NCBI GenBank assembly: GCA_937925895.1
Contig: CALANC010000317.1
Span: forward strand, 1 to 8,219
Direction of reading: 5' to 3'
DNA: 8,219 nt
Source of the DNA: an uncultured Desulfobacterales bacterium
GTDB lineage: Bacteria; Desulfobacterota; Desulfobacteria; Desulfobacterales; UBA11574
Shown here: piece by piece, positions 1 to 6,366 of the stretch
How positions within the stretch are numbered: the first letter of the stretch is position 1
How the letters are laid out: each line of letters starts with the position of its first letter
The notes under the pieces: generated by a model
Database searches by the model: none
Told to the model about the DNA's origin: nothing
The model's input: the letters and a program-made list of their open reading frames with translations, nothing else
Made by a program: the position numbers and the translations under genes

Positions 1-543
1 GCTTTTGGAGATCAATGGGGCAAATAGTTTTTTTATTTCCGCTGAATTTGCATATTTAAGCGGGATTAATTGCGTGACAATTTTATCTTCCGTAGAGGCA
101 GCTTCTTCAATCAACCGGGTTTCAACACTTTTAGATCGTGCATCTGGTGATGGAACAATTTTAAACACTTCACCTGATTTAATTGCAGTATATCCATGAA
201 CCTCCAAAACGGATTCAAATACTTTGTAAGCTTCATCGACGGAAATTCTGGTGGGGGAGATAATGGTGACTTTTCCTTTTACCCGTTGATCCACAACGAA
301 ATTTTTGGAAGTGAGCTCACTGATAAATTTAATAAAAACGTTGATATCTACATTGTTGAAGTCTATGGAAACAAATTTGTCCGAGGAATTGCCTTCCTGT
401 GGTGCTTTATCCTCTTTTGAGGGCGCTTTGGCTTTTTCCACAGCTTGGGCTCTTGCATTTTTTGGCAGATGTATGACCAGCAGCAGAGCAATAAAAACAA
501 ATAACCAACCGGCAACTTTTGAGCTTCGAAAAAAAGATTTCAT
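1..543 (-). CDS. gspD: Type II secretion outer-membrane secretin GspD, N-terminal part (cut by window edge)
   Basis: The frame opens at ATG 543 and runs without a stop to base 1, giving 181 residues of a protein that normally exceeds 600. An in-frame TGA at 558-556 rules out a longer start, and a moderate SD (GGGAA, 552-548) precedes the ATG. Residues 1-32 form a signal peptide: basic start MKSFFRSSK, a hydrophobic core at about 10-26, and a plausible cleavage after ARA (30-32). A Lys/Glu/Ala-rich linker (33-55) follows. Residues 57-131 match the secretin N0 domain, from FVSIDFNNVDINVFIKFISE to the VFKIVP end, including NFVVDQRVKGKVT. Residues from about 155 (IVTQLIPLKYANS) begin the first N1 repeat. 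In the family, GspD forms the 15-16-subunit channel in the outer membrane, and its N0 domain contacts GspC. The gate and secretin core lie outside the window. It is last in the visible operon, directly after gspC. Confidence 0.95.
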   Translation of the reverse strand, partial: MKSFFRSSKVAGWLFVFIALLLVIHLPKNARAQAVEKAKAPSKEDKAPQEGNSSDKFVSIDFNNVDINVFIKFISELTSKNFVVDQRVKGKVTIISPTRISVDEAYKVFESVLEVHGYTAIKSGEVFKIVPSPDARSKSVETRLIEEAASTEDKIVTQLIPLKYANSAEIKKLFAPLISKS

Positions 544-671
544 GGTATTCCCGTCTCAGATCTTAGTATTGAAGCTGTTTCTATATAATTGACAGAATTC
601 CTTAATCCCGCCGAGGCGGGAATCACTTTAAACTTTAATTCACTTCAAACGCTTGCAGCGATTCATCTAAC
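544..671. other. Intergenic gap between gspC and gspD
   Basis: These 128 bases separate the gspC stop from the gspD start. They hold a GC-rich palindrome (606-621, listed separately) and a weak 4-bp inverted repeat (650-660, CGCT/AGCG with a 3-base loop). No open frame of useful size was seen, and I see no convincing -35/-10 pair facing gspD. The bases before the gspD ATG are AT-rich (TATATA within 580-590 on the minus strand), but no matching -35 lies upstream. Transcription of gspD is therefore most simply by readthrough from gspC. Confidence 0.7.
602..626. repeat. GC-rich palindromic repeat (REP/MITE-like hairpin)
   Basis: The core at 606-621 is a perfect inverted repeat: TCCCGCC, a GA centre, then GGCGGGA. 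Read on the minus strand it is GATTCCCGCCTCGGCGGGA. Dispersed palindromes of this type (GATTCCCGCC...GGCGGGAATGAC) are common in Desulfobacterota and other proteobacterial genomes, which is general knowledge rather than anything shown here. No T-run follows the stem on either strand, so a classical intrinsic terminator is unlikely. It could still form a hairpin in the gspC-gspD transcript and affect RNA stability or the expression ratio. Only one copy is present in the window, so its status as a dispersed repeat is inferred. Confidence 0.6.
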
Positions 672-1526
672 CTATTGGATAGAATAATTCAAGGTTTTCG
701 GACGTCCCCTTCTCTTTAGCTGAAGCTGCACATTTGTAGATGACTGCAAGTTCTGATAAAGCTTTAAAGCATCGTCCACGGAGACGATATCCTTCCCATC
801 AACACCGGTGATAATATCTCCGCTTTTTAATCCCATATTGTAAAAAATGGAGTTCGGTCTGATTCCTGTTAAACGAAGTCCGTCCGGCTCCCCGTTGCTG
901 AAATGGGGCCTTATTCTTACCTGTTTCATAAGGCTGTTCACGTCTTTTACAGCTGCTTCTATCTTTGAACGCTCTAAGGTAATGTTTTGCGGCGTCGTGT
1001 CCCGCGAAATTTCTTTGCTCAATTTTTGATATTTCTTGCTATCTCTTTGACTGCTAGTCACCTTTTCAATATTTAATATTTCATCCTTGCCGTTTACATG
1101 CAATACAACTTTTTCCCTCAAAACCATTTTCAGGGTTGCATTTTGGACGGTATCGCCCGTCCTGTAGAGATTTTGGCGTTTGGTTGATGCATCTTCGATC
1201 ACGGCATAAGCTTCTTTTTTATCACCGGTGACGGTCCCTAATAATTTCAATTTGAGATCCGTTTGCTCAAGGGATTCAATGTCGAGTTTTTCCGGTTGCT
1301 GAAAAGATCCCGTTTTGGTGTTGAAGAGATTACGCTCGGCAATAGCTCTATAATTGGACAAGGGGAGATGGTTGGCATCTTCCAAAGAAACAACCTGCCT
1401 AGTGACGGTCTTGGATGGATGGGAGTAATCAATTTGCGCCATCGAAACCGTATAAAACGCCTTCACACAGAAATAAACAACACCTGTAATTAGTACGACA
1501 TTTATGGCGGTATAGTATCGTCTCAT
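672..1526 (-). CDS. gspC: Type II secretion inner-membrane protein GspC with PDZ domain
   Basis: This 284-residue protein has the GspC layout. A short basic cytoplasmic start (MRRYY) precedes one membrane segment at about residues 8-29. The periplasmic part holds the RNLFN motif (65-69), the homology-region (HR) domain (about 91-153, LKLKLLGTVTG to DEILNI), a Lys-rich linker (about 155-195) and a C-terminal PDZ domain (about 204-284). The PDZ domain includes GLRLTGIRPNS, GLKSGDIITGVDGKDI and a final beta strand. In the family, the HR domain binds the N0 domain of the secretin GspD, and the PDZ domain has been linked to substrate selection. It starts 12 bases after the gspN stop with no strong SD, so translational coupling is likely. 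Length and domains are normal. Its place after gspN, rather than first in the operon, differs from the enterobacterial order. Confidence 0.95.
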   Translation of the reverse strand: MRRYYTAINVVLITGVVYFCVKAFYTVSMAQIDYSHPSKTVTRQVVSLEDANHLPLSNYRAIAERNLFNTKTGSFQQPEKLDIESLEQTDLKLKLLGTVTGDKKEAYAVIEDASTKRQNLYRTGDTVQNATLKMVLREKVVLHVNGKDEILNIEKVTSSQRDSKKYQKLSKEISRDTTPQNITLERSKIEAAVKDVNSLMKQVRIRPHFSNGEPDGLRLTGIRPNSIFYNMGLKSGDIITGVDGKDIVSVDDALKLYQNLQSSTNVQLQLKRRGRPKTLNYSIQ

Positions 1527-1538
1527 GTGAATATGGTT

Positions 1539-2408
1539 TTAAAAAGAAAAATCTGGTTTGTCGAGTGTACCGAAAAACTTAACGGGAAAACCCGTTTTGC
1601 TAAATATTTTTTTAGGCAATTGATCCACCGGAAAATCTTCCCCAAGCTTTGTAAGAAATAATTGGTGCGGTTTAACGGTTCCGATAAGCTTTATGGTACT
1701 TTGTCCTATAGGGCTAGTTAGCGTGACGGATCCAGCAATGCTACCATTCACCTGGTTCCCCGTAAAAACACAATGCTTGAACTGTAGTTTACGATTTTTT
1801 ACCGTAAAATCGGTATCAATGTTGTTGAAAACAATACTGTCCAAATTGAAAAAGGGATTTAAAAGCTCTATAGTACAATCGGAAATGTCGAGTTTGGCCC
1901 TTAGATTTCCTCTTTGTTTTCCCCCGCCATGATAAGTTAGGTCGCCGTTTAGTATTCCAGAAATCTTTAGACCGATCAACCGTTGTATGGTGTCTACTTT
2001 ATTTATCTGCACGTTAGAAAGCTTGGCGTCGATCACGACATTCCCGGCAGATATATGTTCCGTAAATTCCCCCTTGCCTTCAAGAACGCCATCATAGGTT
2101 CTTCCTTTGAAAACAAAAATTGGCTTCGACCGAAAAAGCGATAAAAAATCCGGTGCGATCCTAATATGCTCTGCATTCAGCAAAAAGTCGTTTTGATGAT
2201 AAAGATCAACCTGTTGAAGCCGCAAGCCCAGAGGAAACGCCGGCTTTACCTGATCCAGTGAAATGTTAATGTCCGGATGGGTGTTATTCAGGTTTAACGT
2301 TATGTATTCTTTTATTTTAGCCGACGGAAAAAGAAAGTAAATAAAAAATGCGGTCACGAAAACAATATAAATGGAATACAGCAGCACATTTTTTTTACTT
2401 GTCATCAT
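1539..2408 (-). CDS. gspN: Type II secretion protein GspN, AsmA-like
   Basis: This 289-residue protein has a short basic start (MMTSKK), one membrane segment (about 8-28) ending near FLFPSAKI, and a long periplasmic region rich in alternating beta strands. The periplasmic part resembles the AsmA/GspN fold: ISLDQVKPAFPLGLRLQQVDL near the N-terminus, repeated short strands, then a GSIAGSVTLTSPIGQSTIKLIGTV segment and a C-terminal GFPVKFFGTLDKPDF. That end is typical of the GspN forms found in deltaproteobacterial and Leptospira-like T2SS loci. Its role is poorly understood; many T2SS work without GspN. It overlaps gspM by 4 bases (ATGA, 2408-2405) and leads into gspC, so it is clearly an operon member. 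A second in-frame ATG at 2405 is an alternative start. The name rests on position and fold resemblance, so the symbol is slightly less certain than for its neighbours. Confidence 0.85.
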   Translation of the reverse strand: MMTSKKNVLLYSIYIVFVTAFFIYFLFPSAKIKEYITLNLNNTHPDINISLDQVKPAFPLGLRLQQVDLYHQNDFLLNAEHIRIAPDFLSLFRSKPIFVFKGRTYDGVLEGKGEFTEHISAGNVVIDAKLSNVQINKVDTIQRLIGLKISGILNGDLTYHGGGKQRGNLRAKLDISDCTIELLNPFFNLDSIVFNNIDTDFTVKNRKLQFKHCVFTGNQVNGSIAGSVTLTSPIGQSTIKLIGTVKPHQLFLTKLGEDFPVDQLPKKIFSKTGFPVKFFGTLDKPDFSF

Positions 2409-2935
2409 TGTATTTCAGTCGTTTCAACCTGTAAGACGGCGTCGATGAACCCCTCTTGTTTACCTGTTTTTGAAATTGAAAGCTTTTTTATGGTTATCAT
2501 ATTTTTTGATGTTTCCACATTATACAGATAAGATATTAACTGTTCCAAGGTTAACCCCTTAAGTTTCATCTCAACCTGAGATATTTTAAACGGGCTGTCT
2601 TTCTGAACAGACGTAGAGGGTTTCATGTAGGTAACATGATCTTTTATTCCAGTTTTGCTTGTCAGTCTGTCAAGAAATGAAAATAGTGTAAACCCTCTAT
2701 CCCTATTTTTAAAACGTACCTTCGATAAATCATTCCGCCTTTCAACGGCAGCATATTCTGCTTTAAGGGTCATCATATCATCAAGCATCACTTTTTTTGC
2801 CTGAATGGATCGTCTAAACCGCTCTCTTTTGTCAATTGACGGGAAAACAATAAATTGAACCAAAACAAACAGGCAAAGAATACCTGATCCAGCATAAATT
2901 GAATATTTTTCCCGCCTTGTTAGCTTTTTGGTCAT
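2405..2935 (-). CDS. gspM: Type II secretion inner-membrane protein GspM
   Basis: A 176-residue bitopic membrane protein: basic cytoplasmic tail (MTKKLTRREK), membrane segment at about residues 12-32, a probable coiled coil rich in Arg, Lys, Glu and Met (about 36-75), and a small periplasmic domain (about 80-176). The domain shows an alpha-beta pattern with FTLFSFLDRLTSKTGI, then KLKGLTLEQLISYLYNVE and a final strand, consistent with the circularly permuted ferredoxin-like fold of GspM. In the family, GspM pairs with GspL in the inner-membrane platform and helps couple the GspE ATPase to pseudopilus assembly. Its start overlaps the gspL stop in ATGA (2935-2932) and its stop overlaps gspN in the same way, so translation of L, M and N is likely coupled. 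GspM sequences diverge strongly, so order plus topology carry much of the call. Confidence 0.9.
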   Translation of the reverse strand: MTKKLTRREKYSIYAGSGILCLFVLVQFIVFPSIDKRERFRRSIQAKKVMLDDMMTLKAEYAAVERRNDLSKVRFKNRDRGFTLFSFLDRLTSKTGIKDHVTYMKPSTSVQKDSPFKISQVEMKLKGLTLEQLISYLYNVETSKNMITIKKLSISKTGKQEGFIDAVLQVETTEIQ

Positions 2936-4386
2936 AACTGAACTTTGAGTTTGAAACGCACCCTGTTATCCGATTTATCGATATTGGCCGAACTGATGGT
3001 AATTTTTTTAAAAGATTCAGACTGCTCCAATCCACTTTTTATTCCGTCCACGGAATTGAATGTATCTGTGTTTCCGGAAAGCGTGACGTTTTCCGGCCCT
3101 ATGACCAGTCTGGTAAGTTTTACATCCGTTTCTTTTGTTATAAACTTACTGATATCGTTCAGAATATCGACTGTACGGATGTATGTGCCTGTTTCTCCAG
3201 GCAACAATGCTTTTTCTCTTGCTTCTTTCATTTTCATTTGCATCTGTTGAAATGGATCAACAATTTTTTTAACCTCCGGGAACGTAGACGTAAAGGCATG
3301 GGTTATCTGATCGTCCAAGCGGTTTAGCTTTTTCTCCATAAAATATGAATCAAGAATAAGGTTAGAAAACGCCAGCAGCAGAACCAAGGCCATGAGCACA
3401 CCGGTTTTAATCAAGCTTTTTTTATGCTCCCCCCAAAATTTTTGGGTAGAAAAAGGGCCGGTACGAAAATTAAATGTGTCAATTCCCTCAATTTCAATCA
3501 ATGCTAGGGAAAGAGCGTTGTCCATCTGATGGGGGTTCCAGAGATGTGTCGAAACCGGTTGCTTTATGATTCCTGTGTCTCGTATGAGATCGGTCTGTTT
3601 GACGGGAATTTCCATTAATTGGGTTAGATCCTGCTCAAAATCCACGCCGGGAAAACCACTGCCTGTAATCAATATGCCCTCTGGTTGAAAATCAGAACCA
3701 TAGACCTCTTCAAAGGCAAAAAGTGTTCGCTTTATGTTCGCGGCGAGAGATTCTTCATTGGACAAATTGGCCTTAAATTGCCATGGAAAAGAACGGATCA
3801 GACAAACTTCCCCGGACAGCACCACAAATACAGAAGCTTTGTGGCCGTCCAGATCAATAAACAGCACGTCTTTACGGATATCTACAAGGTTGGTAAGACA
3901 TCGGACGGATGGAAATCCACCAACGGTTACAATTTCCGGGTCAATATTAAAGCCGGCGAGGGTGTCTAAATAGGACTGTAATTTCGACTTTTCCACCGCC
4001 ACTGCAATAAGTTCAGTCTGATTATCATGATCTGAAAGGTTCATGGTATGAAAGTCTATAATTAGATCATCCACCTGAAACGGAAAGGACGGTTCGAGCT
4101 CGTACGGCAGGATTTTCATTATTTTTTTCTGCCCCTTGAAAGGGACTTTAATGTTCCGGTAGGATACTTGATCGGCAGGAAAGGCAGCCACACATATTGA
4201 ACCCGATATATCCAGTTTTCCTACGATAGTCTCCAGAGCGGATGCTAAACCGATTTCACTATCTGGATGGTCTGTTAGCGAAACATATTCATGGGCCTCT
4301 ATGACTGTTTTCTTGATTCCGCTTCTCACCAGTACGGCGGAAACCGCATCAGACCGAATATCAAGACCGAGTATTTTTCTGCTCAT
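2932..4386 (-). CDS. gspL: Type II secretion protein GspL with PilM-like actin-fold cytoplasmic domain
   Basis: A 484-residue protein. Residues 1 to about 300 form a PilM/actin-like (ASKHA) cytoplasmic domain: ILGLDIRSDAVSAVLV at the N-terminus (phosphate-1-like), VLFIDLDGHKASVFVV at 174-189 (phosphate-2-like) and ILITGSGFPG at 238-247 (adenosine-motif-like). The residues are degenerate, so nucleotide binding is doubtful. FNFRTGPF (305-312) is the usual joint before the membrane. One membrane segment (about 325-345) is followed by a helical stretch (350-395) and a small periplasmic ferredoxin-like domain (about 400-484). In the family, GspL holds the GspE ATPase to the membrane and partners GspM. 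The start is supported by an SD (AAGGAA, 4396-4391). The gene follows a 136-base gap after gspK, the longest untranslated stretch in the window, which may contain its own promoter. Confidence 0.94.
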   Translation of the reverse strand: MSRKILGLDIRSDAVSAVLVRSGIKKTVIEAHEYVSLTDHPDSEIGLASALETIVGKLDISGSICVAAFPADQVSYRNIKVPFKGQKKIMKILPYELEPSFPFQVDDLIIDFHTMNLSDHDNQTELIAVAVEKSKLQSYLDTLAGFNIDPEIVTVGGFPSVRCLTNLVDIRKDVLFIDLDGHKASVFVVLSGEVCLIRSFPWQFKANLSNEESLAANIKRTLFAFEEVYGSDFQPEGILITGSGFPGVDFEQDLTQLMEIPVKQTDLIRDTGIIKQPVSTHLWNPHQMDNALSLALIEIEGIDTFNFRTGPFSTQKFWGEHKKSLIKTGVLMALVLLLAFSNLILDSYFMEKKLNRLDDQITHAFTSTFPEVKKIVDPFQQMQMKMKEAREKALLPGETGTYIRTVDILNDISKFITKETDVKLTRLVIGPENVTLSGNTDTFNSVDGIKSGLEQSESFKKITISSANIDKSDNRVRFKLKVQL

Positions 4387-4390
4387 AACG

Positions 4391-4396
4391 TTCCTT
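4391..4396 (-). promoter_or_regulatory. Ribosome binding site of gspL
   Basis: AAGGAA lies 4 bases before the gspL ATG and fixes that start. The GGAAC that includes its 3' part can pair with GUUCC 15 bases upstream (bases 4410-4414), so the site could be partly hidden in a readthrough transcript. Confidence 0.65.
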
Positions 4397-4415
4397 AACC
4401 GGACATGCCGGAACC

Positions 4416-4444
4416 AATCTATAAATCCGAACTAAATTTCTCAA
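4416..4444 (-). promoter_or_regulatory. Candidate sigma70-type promoter for gspLMNCD
   Basis: On the minus strand, TTGAGA (4444-4439, 5 of 6 to TTGACA) is followed after exactly 17 bases by TAGATT (4421-4416, 4 of 6 to TATAAT). It lies in the only long gap in the first half of the operon, and transcription would begin near 4409, about 23 bases before the gspL ATG. Spacing and place are good, but the region is AT-rich and a chance match is possible. The rest of the gap (4445-4522) contains no gene and no clear terminator. Confidence 0.35.
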
Positions 4445-4522
4445 GGTGTAGTAAAAAGTGTTTGCGATTGCCTTAAAGTTAAAGCACCATAAAAAACTGG
4501 GAATATAAGATTTGAGTATATT

Positions 4523-5596
4523 TTATTCTGCCTCCCAACGCAAGACCCTGCAACGCCATTTCCCGGTTTTTTCTTCCTTTTCCCTTTGCACGATGGTGTT
4601 TATCTTTATTTGCATTTTATTTAAAGTTGCCACAGACACGATTCGAAACAAATCGCTGCTGACGGTTATGAGATCAGGATCGATTTCCAATTCGCCAAAA
4701 CCTGGTATGTTTTTGTACCAGTTCACATTTGAAAGGTCATGGATAAATACGCCATCCGAAGTCTCCTGACGATAGTCATAAATCGTCTGTGCAAGTCCTT
4801 CGCTTCCTGCAGGTAAAATCACGGCGAGAACCGGAAGATCTGCGGTATTGATATTGATTTTACCTTCGTATGTGAACGAGTTGCCACCTTCGCTTGTCAA
4901 TCCGTGAATGGTTATGTATTTAGAGATTCCCGCCGATCCGCCCGCACCGTGAAATAGCTCCCGGGTAATTCCTTTTACCAATACAATTTCGCTGACATGA
5001 GTAAAAGGGCCGTTTCGGCAAGCGTACGGAGGATCCAAATCCTGATAATAGTCTGATTCCGCCCCACTCAATCCGGTTATGGCCTCATCGTCTCCGGAAT
5101 CGAGCCAATCTTTGACCGGGTTGATAATTGCCGCCGCCTCAATGTCTTCGTACGTTTCATCTTGTGAGGTTAACAAAAATAATAAATTTTCCCACAGAAC
5201 CCTTTGAGGGGTGTTGAAGTCACGCCCTTCGGGGAATTTTACCAGGCTGTTGATCTGGATTTTACCCAGTTCATCGTTAATTTGCAGCGTTATTTTGCCG
5301 TCGTCAAAATTGATATCTTTTAAAATCTCATTTATCTTGTCAGGGTCAGCCCATTCTTCTTGAAGTGAGTCGGAATTTGAATTGTTCCTATCTTTTATGA
5401 GGAGGGCTTGTGCAGCATGGATTCCGGACGACGCCATATGAAAAAGCGTCATACGATCCCTTGTCGCAGCCGATGAGAATACGGTAGATCGCATTCTTCT
5501 GTTCATTTCCAATGCCGATACAATTATGATTGTTATCACCGTTAATGTAACAAGAATGGCGATACCACGGTTGTTCATGACAATCTTCACCGGCAT
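4523..5596 (-). CDS. gspK: Type II secretion minor pseudopilin GspK
   Basis: A 357-residue minor pseudopilin, much longer than the other four, as usual for GspK. The prepilin-peptidase site follows Gly11 (NNRG, then IAILVTLTVITIIIVSAL as the hydrophobic helix). The mature +5 residue is Val rather than Glu, the known GspK hallmark. The large head carries family features: LQINDELGKIQINSL (104-118), WLDSGDD (164-170), GAESDYYQ (178-185), YACRNGPFTHVSEIVLVKG (191-209) and KININTADLP (246-255). In the family, GspK caps the pseudopilus tip with GspI and GspJ and its head binds calcium; acidic residues here are compatible with that. The SD AAGGGA just after the gspJ stop supports the ATG at 5596. 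An inner ATG at 5578 would give a shorter leader. Ten bases separate it from gspJ. Confidence 0.95.
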   Translation of the reverse strand: MPVKIVMNNRGIAILVTLTVITIIIVSALEMNRRMRSTVFSSAATRDRMTLFHMASSGIHAAQALLIKDRNNSNSDSLQEEWADPDKINEILKDINFDDGKITLQINDELGKIQINSLVKFPEGRDFNTPQRVLWENLLFLLTSQDETYEDIEAAAIINPVKDWLDSGDDEAITGLSGAESDYYQDLDPPYACRNGPFTHVSEIVLVKGITRELFHGAGGSAGISKYITIHGLTSEGGNSFTYEGKININTADLPVLAVILPAGSEGLAQTIYDYRQETSDGVFIHDLSNVNWYKNIPGFGELEIDPDLITVSSDLFRIVSVATLNKMQIKINTIVQREKEEKTGKWRCRVLRWEAE

Positions 5597-5599
5597 TCG

Positions 5600-5606
5600 T
5601 TCCCTT
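5600..5606 (-). promoter_or_regulatory. Ribosome binding site of gspK
   Basis: AAGGGAA starts next to the gspJ TAA (5609-5607) and stands 3 bases from the ATG at 5596 (5 bases counted from AAGGG). It favours this start over the in-frame ATG at 5578, giving an 11-residue leader. Confidence 0.6.
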
Positions 5607-6362
5607 TTATTTTTTCTTTTTCCGTTGAACCGGAAGTGTCACCCTTGTTTCAAACAGCTGAGCATCGGTGTCGTTTCCCAACTCCAGTTTTATCCCTATG
5701 GATGTAGGGGTTGCGAATCCAAAGTCCTTGGCATCGGAATCCCACAGATCGTATTCCGTTCCCTCCTGGTCATAAAACTTGAATGTCAGCGTTTTAATGC
5801 CTTCGCATAATATTGGATCGCTGTTCTTCTCTTCGAAAGGCGAATAAGGGTAGAGACTGTCGGCACGTCTCAATATATAGCCCCGATCTTCTGAGTCCTG
5901 GACATAGTAGATTACTTCCGCAATACCTTCTTCAATTTTTCCTCTAAGTGCCAGATGGGCCAGAGAAGCGAACCTCAGCCTTGGGAAATCGTTATTTTTT
6001 ATATTAATGGTATCTGCGTTAATTCTGTAAGGATCCTCGGGGTCGTCAAACCCGGGAGACGTGTAACGCGGCGGCAAAGTAACATAGACGGACTTGAGAT
6101 CAAAAATCATACGCTCAAGGCAGGCCTTTGCCGTTTCATAGCCTGTAATTCCTCGGTCGATCGTTGCTGATCCTGTAAATACGGAATTATATGATACAAA
6201 AATGGTTGTGACGACGATAGAAAAGATAAAAATGGCAATCAATATTTCCAGAAGGGTAAACCCGGCGCCGGAATGCAGGTTGACAAGGGCCTGATTCTTG
6301 CATTTGATCGAAGGTTTCAAACGATCTGGGCCTGTTTTATGCAGCACCTTATAATCTCTCAA
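5607..6362 (-). CDS. gspJ: Type II secretion minor pseudopilin GspJ (TTG start, uncertain)
   Basis: The hydrophobic N-helix follows a prepilin-peptidase site at Gly34: SGAG, then FTLLEILIAIFIFSIVVTTI, with Glu39 at +5. The mature part has the GspJ pattern (YETAKACLERMIFDLKSVYV, then RLRFASLAH, EVIYYVQDSE, YILRRAD, LCEGIKTLTFKFYD and a C-terminal TRVTLPVQ). Total length is 251 from the furthest start. In the family, GspJ joins GspI and GspK in the pseudopilus tip. No ATG exists between the upstream in-frame stop (6389-6387) and the cleavage site. The start listed is TTG at 6362, with AAGG only 2 bases away. GTG at 6347 or TTG at 6320 are alternatives, the last giving a 20-residue leader. The leader next to the cleavage site resembles that of GspI (see findings). 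The gene begins 4 bases after the gspI stop. Confidence 0.9.
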   Translation of the reverse strand: MRDYKVLHKTGPDRLKPSIKCKNQALVNLHSGAGFTLLEILIAIFIFSIVVTTIFVSYNSVFTGSATIDRGITGYETAKACLERMIFDLKSVYVTLPPRYTSPGFDDPEDPYRINADTINIKNNDFPRLRFASLAHLALRGKIEEGIAEVIYYVQDSEDRGYILRRADSLYPYSPFEEKNSDPILCEGIKTLTFKFYDQEGTEYDLWDSDAKDFGFATPTSIGIKLELGNDTDAQLFETRVTLPVQRKKKK

Positions 6363-6366
6363 TGCC

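Noticed and set aside
589..594. TTGACA on the plus strand, possible antisense promoter into gspC
   Set aside because: No -10-like hexamer lies at 16-18 bases downstream (the region is CGAGGC), so no promoter is supported.
602..626. Hairpin between gspC and gspD as an intrinsic terminator
   Set aside because: No T-run follows the stem on either strand, and gspD follows in the same direction.
650..660. CGCT/AGCG inverted repeat just after the gspC stop
   Set aside because: Only 4 bp with a 3-base loop; chance level.
1247..1432. Second minus-strand frame inside gspC, and similar ones at 2832-3035 and 6387-6572
   Set aside because: They overlap gspC, gspM/gspL and gspI in another frame and have no family features.
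4491..4496. Run of six T on the minus strand after gspK, possible terminator
   Set aside because: No GC-rich stem precedes it; the bases upstream (TATATTCCCAG) do not fold into a hairpin, so it is not a supported terminator.
4512..4769. Plus-strand open frame of 85 codons
   Set aside because: It lies antisense over the well-supported gspK 3' end and shows no recognisable protein; the other plus-strand frames (for example 2945-3250, 3685-3973, 5526-5810, 6638-6979) are likewise antisense to clear Gsp genes.
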